A stretch of 64,000 nucleotides of DNA from Epichloe hybrida (taxonomy: Eukaryota; Ascomycota; Sordariomycetes; Hypocreales; Clavicipitaceae), in NCBI GenBank assembly GCA_019022495.1, contig JAFEKR010000011.1, positions 868,001 through 932,000 of the forward strand. Reading direction: 5' to 3'. How positions within the stretch are numbered: the stretch's first letter is position 1; each line of letters opens with the position of its first letter. Shown here in pieces: positions 11,581 through 25,678 of this stretch. A program made the translations under genes and the position numbers. The notes beneath the pieces were generated by a model that did no database searches, was not told the origin of the DNA, and was given only the letters and a program-made list of their open reading frames with translations.

Positions 11581-14500
11581 CATAGACCTAGCCTTAGGAC
11601 ATAGCTTACTTATAGGGTACACTAATAATTATAGGTGTTATTATAAGTAAGGCCTTATAATTACCCCCTTACTTATAGCTAGGCTCCTAAATAGCTTACT
11701 AGCTATTATATAGCTATTTACTACCTAGCTACTATATTAAAATAATAATAAATAATAAGTAACACTTAAGTATAAATTTACTAGTAACTCCCTATTATAT
11801 TATATACTTTTCTTTTCTATAATACTAGATAAGTTTTCTATAAATTATTATTATACCTTTAAATACCTTTACTTTACCCTTACCTATTACTATATTTTTA
11901 TTATAGAAGCTAAATATATTCCCTTAAAGGAATATTCCTATATATACTATTTATATACTAGGTATATAAACTTTAAGAAAAACCCTTTATCTAAGCCTAA
12001 ACTACCTAAGATTAACTATTAATTCCCTATTAAATTATTTACTATTACTATTATAATAGTAAAGCATTTTAAACACTATATTTAGTGTTATAAATATAGT
12101 AATACCTATAATACTATAAGTATACTACTATTTACTAGTCTTTTAGTCCCTTATTTCTAATATCTTTATATAGGTAATAGCTACTATAAAAGGTAACTTT
12201 CTAGACCTTTTAGTCCTTTTAGACTAGGTATAAACCCTTATAAATACCCTTAGTAATACTATTAAGGAAAACTCTAAGAACTTTATATTCTCTAAGGTAA
12301 CTTACTTTAGTATTACTAGGTCTTACTTAGCCTTAATATTAGGTTTTAACCACACTAATATAGCATACTATATTATATTTAGCCTTATAAGGGCTATAAA
12401 GGTTTACTAGGTTTATCTTTTCCTTACTTATATACTAGTGCTTTACTTATATTTTAGGGTAAGAGGTATTAATTTTATATAATTAGTATATTATATCTTA
12501 GTAGTAAGTTTCTATTATAATATAGCTAGTGCTTATCCTAGGAGTAGTAAGTATTCTATTCCTTTTTACTACTAATTTACTAACCCTTTTATAGTAAAAC
12601 TATTATAAACTTTTCTATATCTAGAAAATAAAGGTAACTTTATATTTATAGTCTTATAACCTAGGTTTTATACCCTAAGGCATAGTAAAGCATTGCTTTT
12701 TCTAGGTAATAAGGGGCCTTATTAAGGAGAATAAGAAAGTAAGTAAATACTTTCTTTATAAGGGTATAGTGTATTACTATATAAGGGCTACTATAGAGAG
12801 GTTTCCCTTAACTCTCCTTACTTTATAAGTATATTTTCTTTTATTTTTTAGTAAGTAGTCTAAGGTTTTTATTTTAGAGTGTAATAGTAGCTAATAAGGC
12901 TATGCCTTTTCTATAAGAATATTATATATTTTTGCCTATAACTTACTTATATCTTATTACTTTTCTTACTAGACCTATTTTAGTAAAATACTTAAATTAT
13001 ATATTAAGCGCTTTCTATGTTTTTTACTATAACCTATTAGTTATATTTACTTAGCTAGCCCTTTTATTTTACTAGGTATTTATTACTTTCTTAAGTCTTC
13101 TTATAGTCCTTAACCTCCTTAACTTTATACTTATTATCTTTATTCTCTAAGTCTAGTATTAGTATTTCCTTATCTCTAGTGTCTTTATAGTAATTCTATA
13201 GCTTTAATAAGCTAATATAGAATATATTATATAGCTAACTATATTTTTTAGGTAATGTAAGTCTATATGCTTATTTTCCTATAGTATTAAGTACTTAAAA
13301 TAGTCTAATAAATCTAGGGGTTAGCTTTTATTTTATATCCTTAAGCCTAATATTCTTTACTAATAGTAATACTAGGTTACCTCTTTTTAGCGTTAATAGC
13401 TAGTAATACTAGTTATAGTACTTTACTTAGGTCTTAGTAGCTTTTACCTAGTTTTACTTTAGCTACTCTTTAACTTTATATAGCTTTATAATATATATAT
13501 AGGCTTCTAGTACCTCCCTTTCTTTAGTCTTATCCCTAAGAGCTAGGTAAAACTTAAGTAAATAGCCTATAAGGGAGTAATTAGAAGAGTAGCCTATAGT
13601 CCTATTCACTATATTATTATAGGTAAATTAGGCTATTAGGAGTAGCTTAGGCTATATCTATTAATTATTAGCTATAAAGTATTAGAAGTAATACTTAAGT
13701 ACCTAGTTTATTCTCTTTATTTACCTATTAGTTTAGGGGTGAAATACTATAAAAAGCCTTTACTTTATATATAATAAGTAGTATAAGTCTAACTAGAACT
13801 AGCTTATAAAGACTAATCCCTTATTAGATATAATGCCCTCTAGTGCCTTAAACCTTAGTTTAATCTCCTTATAGAAAAGCTTTACTAGTTTAGCTATATT
13901 AATTATTATAGTTATAGGTAAGAAGATAAAGTACTTAGTAAATTAGTCTATAATTACTAGGATTATATTAGTCTCTTATTTACTTACTTAGGTAACTAGT
14001 AATCCTATAATAAAATCTATTAAGATTTCTACCTATAGTTACTATAGTATTAGTAAGGATTTAAGGCATTTATATAAGTAATACCTTCTAGCTACTACTT
14101 ACTAGTAAACCCTATAGCTTATAATATAGTTAGATACTAACTTACTTATACCTAGCTACTAGAAGTAATACTTTAATAGCTTAAAAGTATATTTAGTCTT
14201 AAAGTAACTTACTAGTAAATTATTATAGTATAGCTATAAAAGCTTCTATTATAAGATAAGCTCCTAGGGAATAATTACTTAGTCTTAGTATATTAGGAGA
14301 CTCTTTATATTATATAACTATAGACTAGCTTTTTCCTTATGTCTTACTAGGGAATTATTAATCTTACTATTTTGCCTTTATAAATCTAGATATTAATCCT
14401 ATACTTTCTATAGTAATTACGCTAATAGTTTATTTAGCCTAGATTAGTAAGGATTTAGTAGTATAATAGTCTCCTATATCTCTTATACTACGCTAATATC

Positions 14501-17500
14501 TTAGATATATATTACCTTCTCCTAGAAATTACCCTTATTTAGCTAATCTTTTACTAAATTTATAGTAGCTAACTAGCCTCTTAACTAAGCTACTTTAGCC
14601 TCTAAAGCTCTCTTTATAATAGCTAGGGTATTTTCCTCCCCTAAAGGTATTTTACTAAGCCTCTTTACTAAGACTAGGGTATTTTCCTTCCTTAAAGGTA
14701 TCTTACTATATTTTCTTTAATATATTAAGACTAAGGTATTTTCCTCCCCTAAAGGTATTTTACTATATTTTCTTTTATATATTAGTATTTTTTCTTTTAC
14801 TAGTTCTTTAGTAGCTATTATTTTCTTTTAAAGCTCTAGTAAAAGTAACTTATTTATTAAGGGTTTACCTTTATAATTAAACTATCTTTATAGTGTATTT
14901 ACGAGGTACTTTTCCTAGGTTTATACTTAATTATAAAGTAAAAGGGGTAAAGAAATATATACTATTTAGCTTACTTTCTATTTAGCTTTTACTATTTTAT
15001 AAAAGTCTATAAGTTATAGTAATTTAATAAGATCTTTACTAAGGTTACTATACTTTTAATATAGTATTACTAGTATTTAAATAACTTTACTATAGTAAGT
15101 AACTCTTAATTTACTATACTATAATTATATTTAGTATTTATAAACTTCCTTAACTAAAATACTATAAAATACTATTAGCCCTTATTATCTTACTAAGATA
15201 AGATTCTTACTATTATAAAGACTAAAGTATTTATCTTAATATATACTAGCTAACTTAAGTTATAATAATAAAGAAAAGGCACTTATTAAAAGGTATCTTT
15301 TAGCTAGTTAAATACTAGTTATTCTCTTTCCTTAAATATAAACTTCCTAGTTTAAATACTATTTTAACTACCTTTTATTAGTATATATAAGGGTACTATA
15401 ATCCTAGAGTATTACTAAATAAACCTTTAGTAAAAGTTATAGAATCCTAGGAAAAAATATATATTTTTAAAGCTTTTAGGCTTCTTTTAGTCTTAGATTA
15501 TATTTACTTTATATATATCTATTAAAATGCTATTAACTAATAGAATAAACCCTAGGAATTTTACTAATTTCTAGTAAAATAAACACTTTAAGGGTTTTAT
15601 ATATAACTTTACTAACCTTATATATTCTAAAACTTTCTTAATATATATAGTATACTTCTCTTATATTTTTAAGAAAATAAGGATATTATTTAAATATACT
15701 ATATAAATAGTATTTACTAGCTTATAAAGCGCTTTATAAATATAGCTTTAAAAAGTAGCTAGTATATTAGTTAGCTTAAAGGGTATTATAAGATATTTAT
15801 AGTGTTTATAATAAGTATAAAATATAGTCTTTTACTTATTACTCTCTTTAATATAAATTTAATAGTAAGTATCCTTAATATTAATCTTTAAGAAGTAGTA
15901 AGCTCCTTAGCACTAGTTTAGGATCTCTAAAATTAAGGGGAGAGTATAGTAATTCTTTTATATTACTTTATTAAGTCCTTAATAATCTATATATAGTTAA
16001 AGTATTTTATCTTTCTTTAGTATAAATAGGATAAGTATACATAAGGCTTTTAGAGAGTTTTATCTAGCCTTTTTATAGGTTTTTATTAATATATTTATAA
16101 AGCTTCTTTAACTTACTTTAGGAGAGAGAGTAAATTAGTCTATATAAAGGCATAGCCCTAGGTATTAGGTTAATTATATAATTAGTCTCCTTTCTTAATA
16201 GTAAATTACTTACCTTATTTACTATAAATATATCTTTAAACTTATATAGTTTCTTAAGGATATTTTTAATAGTTTTATATATTTTTACTTTTTTATTATT
16301 TTTAAGGGTAATAAACTTATTTTCTATAACTCCTATAATAGTATATATAATAGCCTTATTATATATTACCTTTATAAACTTATAAGGAGTTATAAGTAAA
16401 AAGGCTATTTTCTTTTTCTTAAACTATTACTCCTATAAGTATAAATAAAAATATATATATTTCTTAGGAAGTATATATATTTTAATTAAGATAAGGCTTT
16501 CTCTTACTCTTAGGTCTTTATTTATAGCTATATATAGTAGCTTAAGGTTCTTTTTTTCCTCTCTTATATCTTTAATAGTAATAAATACCTTATAAATACT
16601 ATATTAAGGGACTATAAGGGCCTTTACTACCTAGAGAATAAGTACTATAGCCTTAGCCTAATTAAGCTTATAGTTCCTTATAAATTTAACACTAATTATA
16701 TTAAGCTTAGCATAGCTATCTAAATTTACTACTATTTTAATATCTTTATACTTATAAATAGTAACTAGTATATAAAATTAATACTTAATTAGTACCTTAG
16801 TATTTAAGGTAAAGGTAAAGGCCTTTACTTTTACCTTAATAAGTTTCCTTATTTATCTTAAGGCTTTTTCCTTACTTTATTATACTTATTTATAAGGTAG
16901 TCTAGGCTATTATAGTTAAAATATTATCTTTTATCCTTAACTTTACTATTATTTAAGTATATAACTAGGCCTTTTTCCTAGTCTTTATTCCTTTAATCTT
17001 TATATAGCTTATAACCTTAGGGTAAGTTATTTCTATAATATTAGGGATTCTTATATAATCCCTTATCTCCTAACTATTTAAGCTTTTACTTACTCTTTAG
17101 CATAGCTTTCTAAAATCACTAAGTTATATAACCTTCTCTTATGTTTTCCTAGTAATAAAGGTATATAGGTTAATATAGTCCTATAGCTTAAGAAGTAACT
17201 TTATAAAGAATATAAGGGTATAGGACTTTTCTAGGGCTTTTTCTAAGTATATCTCTAGTAAATCTAAGAAAATACTAAATTTAATAAGGCTTTAGCCCTT
17301 ATATTACTTTATATTCTTAAGCTATATAGCTATTTAGGTATTATAGTTTATAAAGTCCTTAAGTAATATAAGTATCTAGGTCTAGAATTTATCCTAATTA
17401 TCCTTAAGATTATCCTAGCTATTAGCCTATTATTTATTAAGGTATTTATCCTATCTTACCTTATAGTTAGTATATATATAGTTAAGTATAAAAAGGATCT

Positions 17501-17984
17501 TTTAGTAATTATATTAGTATTTTTTCTTTACCTTATTAAAGGTATAGTTTAAGTTATTTATCTATATCTTATATCTCTAGGGATTTATAAGGTATTAAAG
17601 CTTAGTAATATTCTTAACTTTAATCTTTTAGTTACTATTACTTAAGAAAAGGCTAGCTTTTTACTTACTTTTTCCTTATACTTCCCCTAAGTTACCCTTA
17701 ATAAGGTTAATAAGCTTTTATTCTTATTTTTATAATCTTTAGAGTTTTTCTAGCTAAGTAATTTACTTTAGTATTACTATAGCTTTACTATAAGAGATAA
17801 AGGGTCTTATTATAAGTATAGTTTTATTAGTATATAGTATATCTTTACCTATAGTATTACCCTTATTTAATTAGGTATAACTCTTATTTATTAGGGTTAG
17901 TTATTATCTAATATTACTCTAGTAAATTTAGTAATTCTCTCCCTTATATTACTCTTAGGTAGCTAGTAAGAGAAGCTTTAGAAT

Positions 17985-18107
17985 TATAAGAATAATAGTA
18001 ACTAGGTAAGAGGTATAAGGGCTCTAGTATATTAACTAAAGCTTACTAGGTCTAAGTGTATTATACATGCGAGTCGCTAGCTTATAGCTAGTGGCTCGCT
18101 AGTGTCA
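17985..18107 (-). repeat. LTR of gypsy-1 (5' LTR relative to coding strand)
   Basis: Direct repeat of 11458-11580. Its last 40 bases (CGAGTCGCTAGC ... GTGTCA) are unmutated, while its first 40 are RIP-mutated. It is followed after four bases by the hAT terminus CAGAGCATTA at 18112. Confidence 0.8.
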
Positions 18108-18261
18108 CGTGCAGAGCATTACACTACAATACAATACATTAGAAATTTTACAATACAATACAATACATGTATTATTTGTATTGTTTTGTATTTTTTTTCT
18201 TTTTTTTATTTAAAGTAAATTCCTTAATTATAAGCATTAATAGAGTATATATATATATATA

Positions 18262-18362
18262 TAATCGCTTATAATAGCTTATAATAGCTTATAATAGCTT
18301 ATAATAGCTTGTACTAGCTTATAATAGCTTGTACTAGCTTATAATAGCTTGTACTAGCTTAT
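18262..18362. repeat. 10 bp minisatellite in the hAT left subterminal region
   Basis: About ten tandem copies of the decamer CTTATAATAG, several as the variant CTTGTACTAG. The reverse complement of the same decamer forms the minisatellites in the hAT-type elements at 25553-25670 and 31390-31525. Subterminal repeats of this kind often bind hAT transposases. Confidence 0.8.
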
Positions 18363-18679
18363 ATTACTTTAAAATATTATTAGTGTTAGAGTTTAGTAAA
18401 AAAATAAATAGAAAATAAAATATATAAATAAGAATATAAGTAAGTATAAGGGATTTACTATAGAAAAAGGTTAATCTTTTAGTTATTTAGTATTTTAAGG
18501 TTTTAAAAAATATTAATATTATAAAAATGTTTTCTCTTTTATGTTTTTTTTTAAAATAATAATAAATGTAAAATAATAATAATAATAGTAATAATAATAG
18601 TAATAATACCACCAAATATAGGAAAACGTTTATAAATGTTAAAAAATTTATTAAGGGAAAACTAGACTAAACTAGGAAA

Positions 18680-21660
18680 AAACCCTTATAGTAACCTAAT
18701 TAGAGGTCTGAATTAGAATAAATATTATCTTTAGAGAAAGATTTAGTATTAGATAAATCTTTAGATTTATCTAAGTTAAAATCTTTCTTTAAAGAAGATA
18801 TAGGCTCTTCAGAATTAGAGCTATAATAGTCATAAAGCTCTGAATATTGCTTAGTAGCAATATTGCCTTCCTTTTCCTAATTCTTTAATAGAATTAATTC
18901 CTTAATAGTAGAATGCTTTAAGGAAGTTTGTCTTTTTGTAATAATATTTCCTCCAGTATTAAAAGTGCTTTTAATAGCACTAGAAGTAGTAGGAATAGCT
19001 AGGTATTTCCTAGCAATAATACTTAAAATAGGGAAAGATTTAGTATTATCTTCCCACTATTTAAATATATCCTCCTATGATAATATTAGTATATTAATAA
19101 GGTTATTAAAGTAAGAAAGTATACTTACCTTATCTTCTTAAATATCTAGCTTAGTATAAGTAGAAATTTCATTCTTTCTATTATTTTAAATAGACTTTTC
19201 CCTCTTATTAGGAAATAAACCTTTATAAAGGTTAGTTTTAGGCTTAGGCCTAGGATTTTCGAAAGTCCTAGGTTAACTAGGCCCTGAAAGATTAACTATA
19301 AATTAGGTATTTGCTTGTTAATCTTACTTGCTAATATTACTATTAGCTTGGTTTTCTTTATAAAGGTGTAAAATCCTAATAATATTATACATTAGTAAGT
19401 TAAAACTATAAGTAAGAAAGGATTATTAACATTATGTAATACTTACGAATTATAATCCTTTTTAAGGTTTTTTATTAACCTTTCTAAGGTTTAATCTTCT
19501 AACTTTAACTTATCCTTTATAGTTTGAAAGTTAAGTTAAGGGTCTAATAACATAGCATATAGATAAGGCTAATATAAGAAGTAATTATTTCCTATATCTT
19601 TAGGAAAATAATTAGCTAGCTTATTTAAGCTAATATCTATAGATGCTATAAAAGCCTTGCCTTAAGGGCTATAAGCTTCCTATTATATGTTAGTATATAT
19701 AGAATAAAATATAAGGAAGAAATATAAATACCTGGCGAATATAAGCCTTTTAGTTCTCTTTTATATTATTAAGATATTTATATATCCTAATAATAAAAAG
19801 TAGAACTAAACCTAGAGTATTATACTTCTAGCTTTAAAGTATAATAGTAAGTTTATAAAAGACCTCTAATATGCTACTTAAGGTAGCTAAATCCACCTAT
19901 TCTTATGTGGTTAGAATAGCATCCTTAAGAGCTGCAATATTAGACTCCCTATTAAGAAAAATAATAGCTTCTTTAAGCTCTAAAGCAGTATTAATTATCT
20001 TATAGGTTGAATTCCACCTAGTTTCATTGGCTAAAGATATAATTAGTATTATATATAATATATAAGATAATAGAAAATAGAAAATAACTTACCTAAAGGA
20101 ATTCTTATAATATTACAATTCTTAGCAATATAGCCTTTATTTTTTGCCTTACGTAAAGATTTTAACTAAGTCTTATATAATCCTTGGTTATTCTTAATAA
20201 TAATAGTAACCCTTTTAAGTTTACCAAGGATTCCTATAGAAATTAGTAATAATACTTATAATAACTATAATAAATTACTTACTATTTGCTAAGGACTTAA
20301 ATTCCTTATAATCTTGTCTCTCTTTAATAGAAGAGATATCTTCCGTAAAATAATGTAAAAATTCGCTATTTTTAAATGCTTCTAAATCCTCTTTAGAAGA
20401 CATTGATTTAATAAAACTCATTATAATATCCTTTGCAACAATGTTAAAAACATGTGTAACACATCGGATATCATAGGGTTCTTCTATAATAATACTTTTA
20501 TAGTTCTTATTAATATAAGAAGACATAAAAGTATTATTATTAGACCCATTATCTCTAGTAAAACTAGTATTATTATATATTAGTAAAAGGTTAGATAATA
20601 GATTAAAAGATAATAAACAACATACCTTAAGATATTCTTTAGCTTAAGCTAATATTCTTAAATCATTTTATGAAAGAATTCATGAATATAAGCACTAGTG
20701 TGAGAGTTTAATAGATATTCAAATCCTATAATATAAGGTAATTAGTAAAATAGTTATAACTAACCTAGTAATCTATAATATAATAATAATAGGATTTACT
20801 TACCTAAAAGCTTATATTTAAGCTTAAAGTTTAGGTCTAGCTAACTAGCAATAATACCCAAATAGGACTTAGAATTAATTAAAGTCTAGATATCTAACTG
20901 AATAGATATAGATCCTTAATTTTGAAGATTATACTAGATCTTTTGGATAATTTGCTGCTTAGAAATACTATACATAGTATAAACTCTATGTGTAATACTT
21001 CTATAATTAAGCAAAGAAGCTAAATTATTATTCCTAAAATTATATTAGCTAATATATATAAATAATAAAAAAGAATATATAACTTACCTAGAATAATGAT
21101 TAAGTAATTCTTTAAAGGAATTACTATTAATAATAGTAAAAGCAATGTTATTTTCTAGTATAAATTTTATAACTAGATTAATTGCCTTTTCTAATAAAAA
21201 TTCCTCTAAGGAAATTATAGAATTTTAAGCCCTTTTAGTAGGAAAAAAGGATATTAAAGATAATTAGCCTAGGAATTGTGGCTAGATTTCTGGCACTAAA
21301 GATTAAAGTATTAGTAATAAGTTATAAGTATATAATATAAATAAATAGATAGATAACTTACTAGTAACCTTAGTAGGTTGTTTTTCTTCTATTTTTAAAG
21401 TAGCAATATCCTTATACTTTAGCTTATAATGGGAAATTCTATTAGAAGCTTAGAATCTCTTAGCCTTACTTTTAAAGGTAAAAGTATAATAAGGCTATAA
21501 ATAAAAACATATAATTACCCTTTCTTTATTTAAATTAATTTTAGATAACTAAAAATTAAATAAATTATAGGTAAATATATATGATTTTAAAGAGAATTCG
21601 TAATTAGCCTGATTTTCTAGGTCTTTTTTATGTAAACCTGGAAGATTACTAGGCTAGCTA
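18680..21660 (-). pseudogene. hAT-family transposase, nearly intact but with RIP-type stops
   Basis: Minus-strand reading gives most hallmarks of a hAT transposase. Going downstream: an N-terminal region near 21350-21660; the catalytic-Asp motif TRDNGSNN near 20550; RCVTHVFNIVAKD (20430-20470), inside the longest uninterrupted stretch, 83 codons at 20275-20526; the conserved ETRWNSTYKIINTALEL block near 19990-20040; and the C-terminal dimerisation block ARKYLAIPTTSSAIKSTF with GGNIITKRQTS near 18900-19000. The last ~110 codons contain only a few stops, at least two of them TAG where Trp is expected. Short GT..AG introns appear to separate the blocks. It is far less damaged than the other elements here, so it is either younger or less exposed to RIP. 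It is unlikely to be functional as read. Confidence 0.8.
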
Positions 21661-21726
21661 GGCTTAGTAAGCTAAGAAGAGTTATTAGAGGGATAAAAAG
21701 AGGAATCTATGTTAAATAAGGGTTTT

Positions 21727-22352
21727 TGTCAGAACCTGAAGGTGTGCAGGTAAGCTATTAAACCAAAAGATTCACTAATGCTAGCTCTTGCTTGTATTAC
21801 ACCTTATAATTAATTATTAAGCCACGCGCGCGCACCTAATAACCCGCGCGCACCTAATAATTATCCCTTCCCTTATAAGGCTCACCCTAAGCTAAGGGCC
21901 CTATATAGGCTAGCGGCTAGTAATATACGTAACCTTAGCTTAGATTAGGCCTAGTTATCCGTGGCCTCTAAGATAATTAACTAATTATAAACCCCTAAGG
22001 CCTAGTACGCATAGTAGCTAGGCCTATATATTACCTAGTGCACGTAACCTTATATAGGTATATGCCTATACTTACCCTATAAGACTAATATAAGCACCTA
22101 GCCTAGTAATTTAAACCTAGACTTATTAAGTCTTAATTCTAGCTATAGGAATTAAACCTAGGACTAGTATATGCCTTACCTATAAGGATTTAAACCTAGG
22201 ACTAGCACACTAGAAGACCTATAAGAGCTAGTATTAATATTAGAACCTAAAGGTATATAAGTAAGCTATTAAACCAAAAGATTTACTAATGCTAGCTCTT
22301 GCTTGCATCGCACCTTACAATTAATTATCAAGCCACGCGCGCGCACCTGACA
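21727..22352. mobile_element. Miniature LTR retroelement (TRIM-like), copy 1, with 5 bp target duplication
   Basis: A 626 bp unit beginning TGTCAGAACC and ending CACCTGACA, flanked by perfect GTTTT duplications (21722-21726 and 22353-22357). Its two ends are direct repeats. The left repeat is 21727-21859 (133 bp). The right is 22238-22352 (115 bp), lacking one 18 bp CCCGCGCGCACCT-type unit. The 378 bp between them has no coding potential. TG...CA ends, a 5 bp duplication and direct terminal repeats fit a TRIM. The unit sits just upstream of the hAT transposase region. The outer edges keep CpA/TpG while the interior is saturated with RIP-type changes. Confidence 0.8.
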
Positions 22353-22357
22353 GTTTT

Positions 22358-24393
22358 TTTGCTGAATTTTTCTGAATTTTAGTGATTTCTTGGTGAATTT
22401 TGCTGATTTTACTTCTTTTCTTTTTTTACGTTTAAATTTGCTTTTTCTGTTTTTTTTTGCGATTTTGTGCGATTTTCTATAATTTTTTAGGGGGGATTTT
22501 TTAGGGTTTTTGTTTTTTTTTCGGGGTTTTTAGGGGTTTTTTTTTAGCTTTAAAGAGATTTAAAAGAAACTTTTAGAGAAATAATAAAAAGAGATATAAG
22601 TAAAGATAATAGTATAGCTTTTTTTTAGTGATTTAGGATTTTCTACGATTTTTTATGATTTATTTAAGGAAAAAGAAAAGAAAAGAAAAAGAAAAGAAAA
22701 GAAAAGAGAGAGAAGCAAGGTAATAGTACTATAGAATTGCGTGAAAGAATTGCGTGGAAGAATTACCTCACTTAAATGACTAATCTATTTAATTCGCTAG
22801 AACTTGCTTATATAATATAATTAACCTATGAGAACCCACAAGGACTCACAAGGACCTATAAGGACCCATTTTTCAGATCCACTTTTCAGACCCACTTTTT
22901 ACTTAGATTCTATACTTAAAGTTAAGAATATTATATATATAAATATATGTAATATTTCTTTTTTTATATTTTTAATACTAATTTCTTTTATAAAAAACTT
23001 ATATTAATTTAATAAAAAGTTTAATTTAAATATTTCTAAGCTTCTTCTAGTAATAATATTATATATATATAATATTTATTAGTGTTTTTATTAAGTTAAC
23101 TTTATTTATAATTAAATTAGAAATTTTTATAATTAAACTTCTCTTTTATAAAGCTTTTTATAGTTTTTTTATCTTTTTAATTAAAAAACCTATAAAGTTA
23201 AAATAATTCTTCATAATTCTAGAAAAGTACTTATAAAGCTAAAAGAGATACTATTAGAAAAGGAATATCTTCCTTATTTTAATAAGAGGTTAAAGTTTTA
23301 ATATATATTTTTCTTAGAATTTATATCTTATTTATTTAGAATATTAAAATTATTCTTTAAGGTAAATATTATACTTTAAGCTAAAAAAACCATACTAAAA
23401 TATATAACAAATTATGTAAGATAGGTATTAAAAAGGAAAAACCTTTAAAATATAGGAAATAAATCATAGTATAAGTTAAACTTAGACATAATTATATTAA
23501 GCTATTAACTATATATAATTAGCTTATTATTTAGAATTTACTTTTAATAAGCTAAAACTTTATAAATTTATAAATAAATAGATAAATTATATAAAAAAAC
23601 AGGGATTTCATATTTAGATTACTAAAAAAATCTACTATATAATAGGTATATATACTACCTTACTTATAAGATAATACATTGTATTGTATTATATTGTATT
23701 ATATTATATTGTATTGTATTATATTGTATTGTATTGTATTGTATTATATTGTATTGTATTGTATTATATTATGTTATATTTCTATATAATAAAATTCATA
23801 ATAAATCAAATAAAATAGGTAGTAGAAAAAAAAGACCTTTACAATATAGCTAATTAATAGTACTATAAACTATACCTTAAAAAACTATACTAAGCTCTTA
23901 TATATCTATACTTAGCCTATTCTTAGCTTATTATTCTAAATAAGCTAAAGTTTTAGAAATTTATAATTAAATAAGTAAAATATATAAAAAAACAAGATTT
24001 TCTGATTTAAATTCACTACAAAATCTAGTATATAATAGCTATATATAATACCCCACTTTTTTTACCTAATAATACATTATATTGTATGTATTGTATTGTA
24101 TTGTATTGTATTGTATTTTTAATACAATACAATACACAATATAATATATAGGGCAATACAATATAATATAATACATCGAAGGGCTAAAAAATACAATACA
24201 ATATAATACTATAATGCTCTGGTTATAGCTATTAATAGCTATAATGTAGCTATTAATAGCCACCTTCGCGACCGTTAACAGCTACAGTGTAGCTATTAGG
24301 CTTGCAATGTAAGTTAGTAATTAAAAGGTCCTTTAACTAGAAAGGGCTAAAAATAGGTCTTATTTTTAATATTTAGGATACCTTAGCTAGAGT
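22358..24393. other. Non-coding AT-rich DNA: hAT right part and a short E2 remnant
   Basis: 22358-24221 belongs to the hAT element and contains GATTTT/TTTT-rich and AAAAGAAAAGA-rich stretches with no protein motif. 24222-24393 lies between the hAT end and the next hAT-type element and is probably E2 interior. It includes a less mutated patch around 24260-24310. Confidence 0.5.
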
Positions 24394-25552
24394 TAGAGTA
24401 TTGTTTGTATTGTATTTATTGTATTTTTTCGGAAAAATTTGTATTTAAAAAAAATTATATTTATTATATTATATTGTATTAAATACAAATTATTTTGTAG
24501 TGTAGTTAGTGTAGTAACTACACTAACTACAAACAATACAAATGTATTATTAGGTATAAAAAAAAAGTGGGACTTTTTATTAGCTAAGGTTATTATTAGG
24601 ATTAAAAGAGAATTAGTTAATAGAAACCTTTTATTATTAGCTATTTTATCTAATTAGTTATATAATTTATAATATTATATTATTTTAAACATTTTACTAT
24701 AACTAGTGTTATATATAATATTATAACTTTTTAATAATACTATTATACTTATTACTTTATTTTACTAATATAACTTTAAGAAAAACCTTCTAATTATTTT
24801 ATTTACTATTATTAGGAATTATTTTATATTTCTTTTATTAATTTAATTAAAAAATACCCTAAACTAATATAATTAAATTAAATTAGAAATCTAAATAAAT
24901 ATCTATAAGTTAATAGACTATATACTTAGTACTTAAATATTATTATTAATAAAATAAGAATGTAAAAAAAGCTTAAACTATTTATTTAATATTTAAACTA
25001 ATTAAATATTACTTTAAGCTTTATAATTCTAAAGCTTTAAGAAGTTATATATAGTAACTTTATATATCTTATTATAATAATATATAAAGAAAAAATATAA
25101 TAGAAAATATTTATAATATTTATAATATTTTAATAGATTCTTAATAGTATATTTTAGTTACCCTATATGGCTTAAATAAGCTATAGAAATAAGTTTAACT
25201 TATTTTTAAAAATAATAGTAAGACTAACTTTTATATAATATACTATACTTATTATAAGAGATTAAATAACTTTAATAACCTTAATTACTATTATTACTAT
25301 TATTACTATTATTACTATTATTACTATTATCTTACTTTTATTATTATTTTAAAAAACATAAAAAAGAAAACATTTTTATAATATTAATATTTTTAAAAAC
25401 CTTAAAATACTAAGTTATTAAAAACTATAGCTTTTACTATAGTAATTTACTTATAATTACTAGTATTTATATTTTATTTATTTATTAGTTATATATATTT
25501 TATTAAACTTTAACACTAATAATATTCTAAGTAATATTAGTATTTTAAGCTA

Positions 25553-25678
25553 TTCTAAGCTATTCTAAGCTATTCTAAGCTATTCTAAGCTACTCTAAGC
25601 TATTATAAGCTATTGTAAGCTATAATATACTATTATAACCTAACATATGCTATTATAAGCTAATATAAGCTAATATAA
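25553..25678. repeat. 10 bp minisatellite in element A
   Basis: Tandem CTATTCTAAG / CTATTATAAG units, cut off by the left LTR of gypsy-2 at 25679. Related units (GCTATTATAA) reappear at 35571-35600 on the far side of gypsy-2, which supports the nesting. Confidence 0.75.

Larger units (their letters stand above)
11458..18107 (-). mobile_element. Ty3/gypsy retrotransposon gypsy-1, RIP-destroyed
   Basis: About 6.65 kb between two 123 bp direct repeats (11458-11580 and 17985-18107). The LTRs begin TGTGAGAAC and end GTGTCA, with the right copy transition-mutated at its start. The coding sense is minus. The reverse transcriptase active site lies near 15640-15710, read as VYLNNILIF; the YLDD aspartates have become Asn, a G-to-A change. 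The integrase FHPQT.GQ.ER region lies near 13690-13750 with stops in place of Gln. No matching 5 bp duplication was found, and the right LTR abuts the hAT element almost directly. Confidence 0.85.
18112..24221 (-). mobile_element. Autonomous-type hAT transposon, lightly RIP-mutated, with a nested miniature LTR element
   Basis: The ends are CAGAGCATTA at 18112 and its inverted copy TAATGCTCTG ending at 24221. Tandem ATACAATACA-type sequence lies just inside both. The left subterminal region carries a 10 bp minisatellite. A hAT transposase lies on the minus strand at about 18680-21660. The right third (22353-24221) is non-coding AT-rich sequence with TTGTA repeats near 23680-23770 and 24070-24190. 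The 8 bp flanks (GTCACGTG and GTTATAGC) agree at only some positions even allowing C/T and G/A changes, so the target duplication is unproven. Confidence 0.8.

Noticed and set aside
24066..24657. Two short AT-rich ORFs
   Set aside because: They lie in hAT terminal repeats and low-complexity DNA; the composition explains the open frames.
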